64,000 nt of DNA from Fluviicola sp. (GTDB lineage Bacteria; Bacteroidota; Bacteroidia; Flavobacteriales_D; Crocinitomicaceae): NCBI RefSeq assembly GCF_039596395.1, contig NZ_JBCNJT010000002.1, forward strand, positions 1 to 64,000, given 5' to 3'. Below, one piece after another: positions 26,090 through 34,637 of this stretch. The notes beneath the pieces are model-generated. The model had not been told where the DNA came from, searched no databases, and worked only from the letters and a program-made list of their open reading frames with translations. The position numbers and the translations under genes are program-made. Within the stretch, counting starts at the first letter, position 1; the number at the start of each line of letters is the position of its first letter.

Positions 26090-28201
26090 TTAATTCAATC
26101 GTTGCAAGCCAATTCGCTTGCGCATTTCATCAATTTCTACCACACGCACTTCCACATGCTCATGCAGGGAAATCACTTTTGTAGGATCTTCCACATAATG
26201 GTCAGCCAGTTGTGATTTATGGATCAACCCGTTTTCCTTAATCCCGATATTCACGAAAGCTCCGAAATTTGTCACGTTGGTTACAATCCCGTTTAAGATC
26301 ATTCCTTCTTTCAGGTCTGAAATGGTTTTGATACGGCTGTCGAACTCCAATACTTTAGCCTGCTTTCTTGGGTCACGGCCCGGCTTTTTCAATTCTTTGA
26401 TAATATCTGCAAACGTAAACGAATCGATTTCTGAAAAATCAGCTTGTTTCACCTCATTCAATTTGCTTTCGTTCCCAATCAGGTCTTTCAGGTCGATTCC
26501 CAGTTTTTTAGCCATTTGGTTGACAAACCGGTAACTTTCAGGGTGCACGGAAGAGTTGTCCAACGGATTCTCGCCATCACGCACACGCAGGAACCCTGCG
26601 GCTTGTTCGTAAGCTTTGTCTCCCAGGCGCTTTACTTTTTTCAATTCTTCGCGCGACTTAATGCCTCCGTTTTCCGTACGATAAGCCACAATATTTTCAG
26701 CCAGCCCCATTCCAAGTCCGGAAACATAACTCAATAAATAAGGAGAAGCCGTATTCAAATCTACGCCAACTGCATTTACTGCTGAAACCACCACATCATC
26801 CAGTGCGTCTTTCAATTGTGTTTGGTTCACTTCATGTTGATATTGCCCAACTCCGACTGATTTCGGATCGATCTTCACCAATTCCGCCAAAGGGTCCATC
26901 AATCGACGGCCAATCGAAACCGCCCCACGAACCGTTACATCGTAATCCGGGAATTCTTTGCGCGCAATCGGACTTGCGGAATAAATCGAAGCACCGTCCT
27001 CACGAACCACGTAAACATCCAGGTCGCGATCAAAACGGATATGCTTGATGAAAGATTCCGTTTCTCTTCCGGCAGTTCCGTCACCGATAGCAATTGCTTC
27101 CATTTTGTAGGCCTGCACCAGTTGCGCAATTTTTGCCGAAGCTTTATCTTTTTCGTTTTGAGGAGCATGCGGATAAATCGTCACATTCGTGAGTAAATTT
27201 CCGTGTTCATCCAAACAAACGACTTTACAACCTGTCCGGTATCCCGGATCGATCGCCAAAGTACGTTTATTTCCAACCGGCGGAGCCAATAACAACTGCT
27301 TCAAATTCGTTGAAAACACGGAAATCGCTTCTTTATCCGCCTTTTCTTTAGCCTGGGCCAATAATTCATTTTCCAGGGAAGAGCACATCAACCGGGAATA
27401 GGATTCTTTGCAGGCACGAGCCACCAAATCCCCGCACTCATCATCCGTTTTCACGAAAAATCGCTCCAGGGATTCCAAAGCATCGTCTTTATCCGGTTGT
27501 GCTTTCAGGGATAAAATACCTTCTCTTTCTGCACGTATAATTGCCAGGAAACGGTGTGAAGCAGTTTTATAAAGCGGTTCGGAAAAATCGAAGTAATCGC
27601 GGTATTTTGCGCCTTCCTCCTCTTTCCCTTTCACCAATTTGGAAGTAAGAGTTGCTTTGCGCTGGAACAAAGTGCGCACACGGCCGCGGGCAACGGCATT
27701 CTCATTGATCCATTCCGCCATGATGTCCACAGCTCCCTGGATCGCCATGTCTTCATCAACCACTTCGCCTTTCAGGAAGCGCTCTGCCATTTGCTCCGGA
27801 TCACCACCGCGCTGCGACATGATCATTCGTGCCAGGGGCTCAAGGCCCAATTTCTTCGCCTTGTCTCCTTTCGTCTGACGTTTTTGTTTGTAGGGTAAAT
27901 AAATATCTTCCAGTACTACCGAATCAAAACAGGTAAGTACCTTATTCTTCAATTCGTCTGTCAACTTCCCCTGCTCTTCAATGGAAGCAATCATGGTTTG
28001 CTGACGCGCAATAATTTCATCGTACTTTTTAGCCAAATCGCGGATCTGAGCAATTTGAACCTCATCCAAACCACCGGTCATTTCCTTCCGGTACCTCGAA
28101 ATAAAAGGAACGGTAGCTCCTTCTTCCAATAACTTAAGTGTGTTCTGAATGGCCTTCTCTTTTAATCCTGAGGCACTTAGTACGAATTCGTTTTTTTGCA
28201 T
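26090..28201 (-). CDS. tex: Tex-family RNA-binding transcription accessory protein
   Basis: A 703-residue Tex protein, a cytoplasmic nucleic-acid-binding factor related to Spt6. Domains are the N-terminal Tex helices (1-190, with SRYRKEMTGGLDE), a YqgF-like RNase H fold (about 320-420, LAIDPGYRTGCKV), helix-hairpin-helix motifs (about 490-560, LNTASPYLLSYVSGLG) and a C-terminal S1 RNA-binding domain (about 632-703, GMILNGIVTNVTNFGAFVNIG). The start is placed at MQKNEFVLS (ATG 28199-28201); upstream in-frame codons lack Tex homology and overlap the promoter. A -7 box TATATTTG lies 5 nt before the ATG. Confidence 0.93.
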   Translation of the reverse strand: MQKNEFVLSASGLKEKAIQNTLKLLEEGATVPFISRYRKEMTGGLDEVQIAQIRDLAKKYDEIIARQQTMIASIEEQGKLTDELKNKVLTCFDSVVLEDIYLPYKQKRQTKGDKAKKLGLEPLARMIMSQRGGDPEQMAERFLKGEVVDEDMAIQGAVDIMAEWINENAVARGRVRTLFQRKATLTSKLVKGKEEEGAKYRDYFDFSEPLYKTASHRFLAIIRAEREGILSLKAQPDKDDALESLERFFVKTDDECGDLVARACKESYSRLMCSSLENELLAQAKEKADKEAISVFSTNLKQLLLAPPVGNKRTLAIDPGYRTGCKVVCLDEHGNLLTNVTIYPHAPQNEKDKASAKIAQLVQAYKMEAIAIGDGTAGRETESFIKHIRFDRDLDVYVVREDGASIYSASPIARKEFPDYDVTVRGAVSIGRRLMDPLAELVKIDPKSVGVGQYQHEVNQTQLKDALDDVVVSAVNAVGVDLNTASPYLLSYVSGLGMGLAENIVAYRTENGGIKSREELKKVKRLGDKAYEQAAGFLRVRDGENPLDNSSVHPESYRFVNQMAKKLGIDLKDLIGNESKLNEVKQADFSEIDSFTFADIIKELKKPGRDPRKQAKVLEFDSRIKTISDLKEGMILNGIVTNVTNFGAFVNIGIKENGLIHKSQLADHYVEDPTKVISLHEHVEVRVVEIDEMRKRIGLQRLN

Positions 28202-28206
28202 AGATG

Positions 28207-28214
28207 CAAATATA
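28207..28214 (-). promoter_or_regulatory. -7 box directly before tex (leaderless-type)
   Basis: TATATTTG on the minus strand ends 5 nt before the tex ATG, so transcription would start at or close to the start codon. No TTG is seen at the usual -33 distance. Confidence 0.45.
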
Positions 28215-28339
28215 AAAGTTCCGAAAACACAGACCCGCACCTGTTGAAAAAAGAACGTTTCATTCGGAATCTCAGCGGAAAAATTCAAAAACCAACAACA
28301 TTCCTGTCACTTAAACGTTGAATGCAAAAACTACAAAAC

Positions 28340-30058
28340 ATGAGAGAAATAATCACCCTACTGGTCATCACATTCTTCGGATGGATCCAATATGCCAATG
28401 CTCAACCGAATTACATTATGGTTAATGACACTGCTGCTGCCTGTCACAACAATTTAATCATTACCGGGCAAACCGGGAATTACAGTGAGATCGAGTCTGT
28501 AGTTTCAGTTGACTGGGGAGACGGAACGAACAGTTTATATACTTTTTCAGCAGATGCTCATTCACCTTTCAAAATAACAGCAACACATACTTATACTGAC
28601 GCAGGAATCTATACAACCATGACCCGTGTTTACAATGCAGTACATGACATCTGGATGGATACAACTGTTTACTATCAACTGACAATGGATCCCTCTGCTT
28701 GTGGAACGATTCGCATAATCACTAAAAAGGCTGATTATCCAAATTATACTTACCGCGATGCCCTCGTTGATTTTACAGATGTAACCGGAAAAACCACTAC
28801 GATTAGTCCACACCGCACTGGATACCCAAGCTATTATAACTATGAGGGGTTAGATCTCTATCAAGCTCCTTATTCAGTAACCTTAAACCCAAAATGGTTG
28901 CAGGAACATCATTTAACACAAACCAGTGCGCCATTAACCATTACCAGCTTCAACTGGTCGGGCGTTGCGAACCCGTCGACCTATCAATTTCTAACAACCT
29001 GTGCAGTGAACACAACTACCATTCCTGATATTAAACTGGAGAATCCGATGGCTTATCAGTTCACGACAACCGGGCAAAAAGGATACGTACATTTTGACAT
29101 CCGGAATTTAAGTTGCTCTGATACTTTGAACGCAACTGTTTCTATTGATTTCCCTAACGGTTGTTTGCCTGTAATTACCGACTTAACAAATCCTGTTATA
29201 AACGGGAACACGCTTTCTTTCAAAGTAAAGAACGTACGCTCCTATTTGGATTCTGCTTCAAGAACGGTCCCGTTTGCATTTCCTGCAAGTACTCCTCCGG
29301 GGACACAGTTTTGCTTTGACATCCATATCAGCACGCCAAATGAGAGCAATTTATCTGATAATTCCGCAAACGTATGTACCTTTCTTTCAAACGGTTACAA
29401 CCCTGTCAATAAATTGGTTAATCTAAATCCGATTATTGATTCACAAAACGTAGAAACATTTACTTATAAAATCAATTTTCAAAACAGTGACATCGTGAAT
29501 GTAAAGCATTTAAAAATCCTGGATTCACTTTCTGAAAACCTGGATTTGAGTACTTTCAAAGTCATTTCATCTTCACACGGCGTTTCTACTTACCTGGATG
29601 AATCTGCAAGAGTAGTCACCTTTACTTTTCATGATCCGGACATTGTTCCGGACATCTATGGACTGGGCTGGTCACAATTGGAAATCATTTATTCCGTTTC
29701 AGAAAAGGCGGGATTAAAAGGAGGTACAGTCATTGACAATATGGCCTATATCTACGCAAACTACAAACCGGCCATTATTACCAACACTACCCACAATATG
29801 AACGAAGCTCCACTATTATTGGACGAGTTACTTCTAAAAGAAATTTCCATATTCCCCAATCCGGCACAGGACAAACTTTACTTCAGTCAGGACATCAATG
29901 AAATCCGTCTATATGATGCGTCCGGAAAATTGGTCCTGGAGCAATCCAATATACTCGATGATGAAATTTCGCTGAATGGTCTGCAATCAGGTTTTTACCA
30001 GGCAGTTGTGAAAACAAATTACCGCATTTCAACTCAAAAATTAGTGATCAAAAAATAA
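28340..30058 (+). CDS. T9SS cargo protein with PKD-like and DUF7619-like domains
   Basis: A 572-residue secreted protein. The signal peptide is MREIITLLVITFFGWIQYANA (start ATG 28340; another ATG is six codons upstream). An N-terminal PKD-like region includes VDWGDGTNS and HTYTDAGIYT. A conserved-repeat/DUF11-like domain near residues 360-480 (NPIIDSQNVETFTYKINFQN ... VIDNMAYIYANYKPAIITN) is typical of Bacteroidota surface proteins. The C-terminal type A sorting domain (about 500-572) reads ISIFPNPAQDKLYF ... LYDASGKLV ... GLQSGFYQAVVKT ... KLVIKK. It is exported by the type IX system and anchored or released at the cell surface. It is paralogous to the next gene. Confidence 0.85.
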   Translation: MREIITLLVITFFGWIQYANAQPNYIMVNDTAAACHNNLIITGQTGNYSEIESVVSVDWGDGTNSLYTFSADAHSPFKITATHTYTDAGIYTTMTRVYNAVHDIWMDTTVYYQLTMDPSACGTIRIITKKADYPNYTYRDALVDFTDVTGKTTTISPHRTGYPSYYNYEGLDLYQAPYSVTLNPKWLQEHHLTQTSAPLTITSFNWSGVANPSTYQFLTTCAVNTTTIPDIKLENPMAYQFTTTGQKGYVHFDIRNLSCSDTLNATVSIDFPNGCLPVITDLTNPVINGNTLSFKVKNVRSYLDSASRTVPFAFPASTPPGTQFCFDIHISTPNESNLSDNSANVCTFLSNGYNPVNKLVNLNPIIDSQNVETFTYKINFQNSDIVNVKHLKILDSLSENLDLSTFKVISSSHGVSTYLDESARVVTFTFHDPDIVPDIYGLGWSQLEIIYSVSEKAGLKGGTVIDNMAYIYANYKPAIITNTTHNMNEAPLLLDELLLKEISIFPNPAQDKLYFSQDINEIRLYDASGKLVLEQSNILDDEISLNGLQSGFYQAVVKTNYRISTQKLVIKK

Positions 30059-30076
30059 CGGAAAACACCCGTTTTC

Positions 30077-30113
30077 AAGCCTGGTTCTTAAGAAAGAAAC
30101 CGGGCTTTTTTTT
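30077..30113 (+). terminator. Terminator between the two T9SS cargo genes
   Basis: AAGCCTGGTTCTT (30077-30089) pairs with AAGAAACCGGGCTT (30093-30106), with one bulge and one wobble, followed by eight T. The preceding bases (GGAAAACACCCGTTTTC) closely resemble those after the next gene. Confidence 0.8.
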
Positions 30114-30163
30114 GTCATTTTCCAACCTATCAGAAGAAATTCAATCTATAAAAAAACAGCGTT

Positions 30164-32605
30164 ATGAAAAATCTAATCATCACTTTAACACTCCTTAGTT
30201 GTTTCAATCTGTCATTCGGTCAACTCTCCGACACCATGGCTCTCAGTCTCAATATGAGTAGTTGCGGCGAAGCTCAATTTGGCATTCTTTATTATTTTGA
30301 AAATGAAGACTCCATAAATTTTCATATCGATTTTGGCAATAATACCGATTCGACGTACTTGATGGAGACTAATTTCTATTCAGGGAATTTTGTTTCATCC
30401 AATTATACTTATTCCGGAAATTATACGGTCGTGATCACAGCTGAGACTCCTTCAGGAACATTTCTTGACCAAAAAACCTACAGTTTTGCTATTCAAGGCG
30501 GTGAAAACTGTTCGCAGGAAACGATCTATAAAATAAGAAATGATTTTTCGGGCCCCTATTTGATTACTGATACTATTCCTATCGATTTTACAGGAAACGA
30601 TGGAATAACACATACTATTACCTCTATGAATCCGAATTCATACCATACGAATCCGCTACTTTATCCAGCTCAAATCAGTGCTAGTGCCAGTTGGCTAGCA
30701 ACTCATAACCGTGTTCAGCTGAACCCTCCGATGCATTTTTCGGGCCCTGGTATGATCTCACCCGATGATTTGTACTACGGACTTGGCTGGCCTGCCTTCA
30801 TTATTTCGAGAACGGATATTCCCAATCAAAACAATTTCATGTTTTCATCAAGTAATAGCACGGTTGTATCCGACCAATATCCCACGGATTACTATTTAAA
30901 ACTGAACAATACTACGGATGCAATTCCGGACAGCGCCAATCGCATCCGGGTGGAATATGATCCGTTTTTACAAGTTAGTCACGACACATTATTAAATATG
31001 ACCGAAGGAACCGGGTATATTGAATTCGACGTGGAACTATTAAATTTCTATGACCCAATTCACTTTGCATTAACGGCAAGCAGTGTTGTTTCTTTAGACA
31101 GTATCTATTTCCGGTGCTTTTACCTGAACAATTCAGATCAAAATGCCCAGGATGACACCACCACTCTTTATTTTGAATCGGTAGATCCCTGTGCAGGAAT
31201 GACAGATTCCGTCCTCAATATTTCCTTAAGCTCTGTATTAACACAATACGGAAATGCACAACCGATTTCCTATTTAACTCTTGCAAAAAATATGTGTGAA
31301 CAGGTTGACAGTATCGGACTAACCGTTCATTACTCTCCGATTATGGAAATCGATGCTCCAAACAGTAATTTTCAATTTACTCAAATCAACGACAGTACCG
31401 TACACGGTTTCGTATCCATTCAGCAGTATGCTGCAAGTCAATATCTCGGCATCCCTTTTATTTTAGATGCAATACCTCCAGGATCTGTTTACGTAAATTA
31501 CGAGATCGATATTCAGGATTCAGATCTTACCGACAATTTGATCGGAGACACCCTCTCATTTATAGCTTGTGATTCGGTCGATTTCACTTTCGCTGCTGTT
31601 TCAGCAATCATGGTCGCACCTTTACAGAAAGGAACATACAACGTAAGTCCTCTAATAATCTCTCAATGTTACCTAGCTGACAGTGCAGAAATTCTGATTA
31701 CATTCCCTTCTTATGTAGTCATGGATTCAACTACGTTAACATTGGGCACATACACCGATTCAACCTTCCATTTATTTGTCGACTGGTCCAATCAACACGA
31801 TTATTTCATGCTTTCCTTTGATATCCCGGGCACCATTCCGAGCGGAACACCTTATACCATTACCGCAAAGATTATAGGTGATAACGATGTCGATTCGACA
31901 AACAATGAGTATATCTTCAACGGAACCGTTCTTAATTCATACGATCCGAATGAGAAACATGCGGACCTGCCATCGGCATTGGATCCGGATTTGCAGGAAA
32001 AAATCACCTACACCATTCATTTTCAAAACGACGGAAACCTGGAGGCTTACAACATCGTAGTTCGTGACACGCTTTCGCCAAACCTGGATTTATCCACATT
32101 CGAGTTTTTAGGTGCATCACACGCTTGTGAAGTAACTGTTGATGAAAATACCAGAGAAGTTATTTTCAATTTCCCGAATATCATGCTTGCTTCCAGTGAA
32201 TTGGATTCTTTGGGTTCACAGGGAATCTTCAGTTATCAAATTTCCGAAAATGCCGATCTTCCGGTTGGATCGGTAATTGAGAATACTGCTTACATTTATT
32301 TCGATTTCAATCCGGCAATCGTTACGAACACCACGCACCATATCAATGATTCCGCACTTGGACTGAACGAAACGACTTCTGAAAATATCGTGATGTATCC
32401 GAATCCGGCGGAAAACAGGGTTCAATTCTCAGGCGCTTTAGTGAAAGAAGTTTCCATTTACGATCTGGCCGGAAAATTAGTCCTGGAAATCACCAACTGT
32501 TCAACCAATGAAATTTCGGTTGAAGACCTGCAAACAGGTATCTACCAGGTTGTTTTGAAAACAGAAAACTCCGTTTCAACGCAAAAATTAGCGATCAAAA
32601 AATAA
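30164..32605 (+). CDS. T9SS cargo protein with PKD-like and DUF7619-like domains
   Basis: An 813-residue secreted protein with signal peptide MKNLIITLTLLSCFNLSFGQ. The N-terminal half has PKD-like beta domains. A DUF11/DUF7619-like domain at about 600-730 includes NSYDPNEKHADLPSALDPD, YTIHFQNDGNLEAYNIVVRD and YIYFDFNPAIVTNTT. The type A sorting domain occupies about 740-813 (IVMYPNPAENRV ... IYDLAGKLVLE ... DLQTGIYQVVLKT ... KLAIKK). It is longer than its upstream neighbour but shares its C-terminal region and the 3' flanking sequence, consistent with tandem duplication. It is a predicted surface protein of unknown ligand. Confidence 0.87.
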   Translation: MKNLIITLTLLSCFNLSFGQLSDTMALSLNMSSCGEAQFGILYYFENEDSINFHIDFGNNTDSTYLMETNFYSGNFVSSNYTYSGNYTVVITAETPSGTFLDQKTYSFAIQGGENCSQETIYKIRNDFSGPYLITDTIPIDFTGNDGITHTITSMNPNSYHTNPLLYPAQISASASWLATHNRVQLNPPMHFSGPGMISPDDLYYGLGWPAFIISRTDIPNQNNFMFSSSNSTVVSDQYPTDYYLKLNNTTDAIPDSANRIRVEYDPFLQVSHDTLLNMTEGTGYIEFDVELLNFYDPIHFALTASSVVSLDSIYFRCFYLNNSDQNAQDDTTTLYFESVDPCAGMTDSVLNISLSSVLTQYGNAQPISYLTLAKNMCEQVDSIGLTVHYSPIMEIDAPNSNFQFTQINDSTVHGFVSIQQYAASQYLGIPFILDAIPPGSVYVNYEIDIQDSDLTDNLIGDTLSFIACDSVDFTFAAVSAIMVAPLQKGTYNVSPLIISQCYLADSAEILITFPSYVVMDSTTLTLGTYTDSTFHLFVDWSNQHDYFMLSFDIPGTIPSGTPYTITAKIIGDNDVDSTNNEYIFNGTVLNSYDPNEKHADLPSALDPDLQEKITYTIHFQNDGNLEAYNIVVRDTLSPNLDLSTFEFLGASHACEVTVDENTREVIFNFPNIMLASSELDSLGSQGIFSYQISENADLPVGSVIENTAYIYFDFNPAIVTNTTHHINDSALGLNETTSENIVMYPNPAENRVQFSGALVKEVSIYDLAGKLVLEITNCSTNEISVEDLQTGIYQVVLKTENSVSTQKLAIKK

Positions 32606-32623
32606 CGAAAAACAGCCGTTTTT

Positions 32624-32653
32624 AAGCCCGATTTCTTACCCGGAACCGGGCTT
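32624..32653 (+). terminator. Terminator after the second T9SS cargo gene
   Basis: AAGCCCG (32624-32630) pairs with CGGGCTT (32647-32653) around a 16-nt loop that contains a second small stem. The following T tract is short (TTT), so termination may be weak and allow read-through into the RlpA-like gene at 32678. Confidence 0.6.
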
Positions 32654-32677
32654 TGGTGTGTTAACGAATTGTAAAAT

Positions 32678-33118
32678 ATGGTGTTAGAACTTTTCAGTTT
32701 CCCTATCTTAGCTACCCAACTTTTAATTTTAAACGGTTTGAAATATTGGATTTTAGGAATAATTGCGGTGAGTTTTTTGGTGAGTTTTCAGCTTCAAACA
32801 CCGTTCGCTCAGACAGGTAATGCCAGTTATTACTCGAACAAATTTCAAGGCAGAAGAACAGCTTCAGGTGCCACATACCACAAAGACAGTATGTATTGTG
32901 CACACAAATCCCTGAAATACGGAACCCTGCTCAAAGTAACGAATCTGAAGAATGATTCCATCATCATCGTGAAAGTGGTTGACCGCATGGGGAAATCTTC
33001 TCCTCACATCATCGATTTGAGCATGGCAGGTGCACAAAAACTGAATTTTGTAAGAAACGGCATCGCCAAAGTAAAAGTAGAAGAGGTCGTTCCCACTCCG
33101 GTAGCGAAAGCAGATTAA
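32678..33118 (+). CDS. RlpA-like double-psi beta-barrel protein
   Basis: A 146-residue protein with an N-terminal hydrophobic signal or anchor (about 20-40, ending in TPFAQ) and a double-psi beta-barrel domain (about 45-135). It matches the RlpA pattern: GNASYYSNKFQGRRTASGATYHKDSMYCAHKSL (AGY-type GxASYY ... TASGxxY ... AHxxLP), then VKVVDRMG and IIDLSMAGAQKL. RlpA proteins are periplasmic lytic transglycosylases or septal ring proteins that act on denuded peptidoglycan. The usual SPOR domain is missing. The only in-frame upstream ATG is used; a shorter start is possible. Confidence 0.8.
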   Translation: MVLELFSFPILATQLLILNGLKYWILGIIAVSFLVSFQLQTPFAQTGNASYYSNKFQGRRTASGATYHKDSMYCAHKSLKYGTLLKVTNLKNDSIIIVKVVDRMGKSSPHIIDLSMAGAQKLNFVRNGIAKVKVEEVVPTPVAKAD

Positions 33119-33144
33119 GCGCTTTTTCTTCTTACTTTTAGAGC

Positions 33145-34206
33145 ATGTTTGAAGATTTAATCGTCATTGATTGCTCTACTGTTCTGGCCGGGCCCTCTGT
33201 AGGAACTTTTTTTGCAGAATTGGGTGCTGACGTAACGAAAATCGAAAATCCGGCAATTCCGGATGTTACCAGATCCTGGAAATTGGCATCAGAAGGAAAG
33301 GACTCCCCCGTTTCAGCTTATTTCTCCTCGGTCAATTACCGCAAACAGTACCAAAAAATCGATTTCAAAGAGCAATCCCAACTTGAACAATTCATCGACC
33401 TCGTTAAAACAGCAGATATTTTATTGAGCAATTTCAAAAAAGGAGATGCGGAAAAATTCGGGATCAGTGATGCGTATTTACAATCCATCAATCCGAAATT
33501 AATCATCGGGAAAATTTCCGGTTTTGGTACTGAAAGTGACCGTGTTGCTTATGATTTGATCCTGCAGGCCGAAACAGGCTTTATGTCGATGAACGGAACT
33601 CCTGAATCAGGCCCCGTAAAAATGCCGGTAGCACTGATCGATGTCCTCGCTGCGCACCAATTGAAAGAAGGAATTCTCACAGCTTTACTGAACCGGACAA
33701 AAACCCGGAAAGGAGCGGTCGTTTCCGTTTCCCTGTACGATGCTGCAATTGCGTCACTTGCAAACCAAGCCTCCAATTATTTGATGGAAGGACACATTCC
33801 CAAAAGGATAGGAAGCCTGCACCCGAATATCGCGCCATATGGAGAGATTTTTACAACGAACGACGGAAAACTGATCACTTTCGCCATCGGAAGCAACAAA
33901 CACTTCCGCTTGCTTTGCGACTTCTTTGGGCTTTCCGAACTGCCATCCGACCCGCGTTTTTCCGAAAATGTGGAACGCGTAAAGAACAGAACCGAGTTGC
34001 AGGAAATTATCGCAAAAATCAGTTCACGCTTTAACGCCGACGACATCCTTCAATTCATGCACACCCATTTCGTTCCGGCAGGCCTTATCAAAGATTTGAA
34101 ACAGGTATTTGAAGATTCCGGCGCACAGAGCCTTGTTCTAACAGAAACAATCGAAAACCTCCAAACAAAACGTGTATCACAAATTGCTTTTCAACTAAAA
34201 CCATGA
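33145..34206 (+). CDS. CaiB/BaiF-family CoA-transferase
   Basis: A 353-residue class III CoA-transferase, which moves CoA between carboxylic acids through an aspartyl intermediate. The N-terminal pattern FEDLIVIDCSTVLAGPSVGTFFAELGADVTKIENP matches the family, as does the short linker VNYRKQ. The catalytic Asp is probably in PVALIDVLAAHQ (about residue 167). It is somewhat shorter than the usual 390-400 residues. The 3' end overlaps the acetyltransferase gene by 4 nt (ATGA), so they form a pair. The acyl substrate cannot be read from the sequence. Confidence 0.88.
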   Translation: MFEDLIVIDCSTVLAGPSVGTFFAELGADVTKIENPAIPDVTRSWKLASEGKDSPVSAYFSSVNYRKQYQKIDFKEQSQLEQFIDLVKTADILLSNFKKGDAEKFGISDAYLQSINPKLIIGKISGFGTESDRVAYDLILQAETGFMSMNGTPESGPVKMPVALIDVLAAHQLKEGILTALLNRTKTRKGAVVSVSLYDAAIASLANQASNYLMEGHIPKRIGSLHPNIAPYGEIFTTNDGKLITFAIGSNKHFRLLCDFFGLSELPSDPRFSENVERVKNRTELQEIIAKISSRFNADDILQFMHTHFVPAGLIKDLKQVFEDSGAQSLVLTETIENLQTKRVSQIAFQLKP

Positions 34207-34637
34207 TAGAAGTTAAAAAACCGGAATCCGAAAAAGATTGGGAGCTCTATTACGACCTTCGTTACCGGATTTTAAGAGAACCTTTGGGAAAAGAACGCGG
34301 TTCAGAACGCAATGAAGGAGATGAAACAGGAGTTCATTTTGCATTATATGAAAACAATACTCTAATAGCTGTGGCACGTCTGGACCGTGTGGATGAAACG
34401 GTTTGCCAGGCGCGTTTTGTAGCCGTGGAATCTCATTTACAAGGCAAAGGTTACGGAAGAAAAATCATGACAGCGCTGGAAAACGAGGCTCTTGCTTTGG
34501 GTTATGAAAAGTTGATTCTACATGCACGTGATTACGCACTTCCCTTCTACGAAAAATTAGGATATACACTGGTGGGACCTTCTTACAAATTGTTTGATGT
34601 ACTCCAACACTTCGAGATGTTCAAAGTCTTAGCGTAG
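34203..34637 (+). CDS. GNAT-family N-acetyltransferase
   Basis: A 144-residue GCN5-related acetyltransferase. The acetyl-CoA binding motif QGKGYGRKIMTALENEA (about residues 79-95) and the following YEKLILHARDYALPFYEKLGY are typical of motifs A and B. Its start overlaps the CoA-transferase gene; its end overlaps the convergent histidine kinase gene by 9 nt. The substrate is unknown; small-molecule amines or protein N-termini are both possible. Confidence 0.87.
   Translation: MIEVKKPESEKDWELYYDLRYRILREPLGKERGSERNEGDETGVHFALYENNTLIAVARLDRVDETVCQARFVAVESHLQGKGYGRKIMTALENEALALGYEKLILHARDYALPFYEKLGYTLVGPSYKLFDVLQHFEMFKVLA

Noticed and set aside
28202-28288. An N-terminal extension of Tex
   Set aside because: The family start MQKNEFVLS is at 28201 and a -7 box lies within the extension.
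34629-34637. A frameshift joining the acetyltransferase to the kinase
   Set aside because: The two genes are convergent and simply overlap by 9 nt; both have complete domains.
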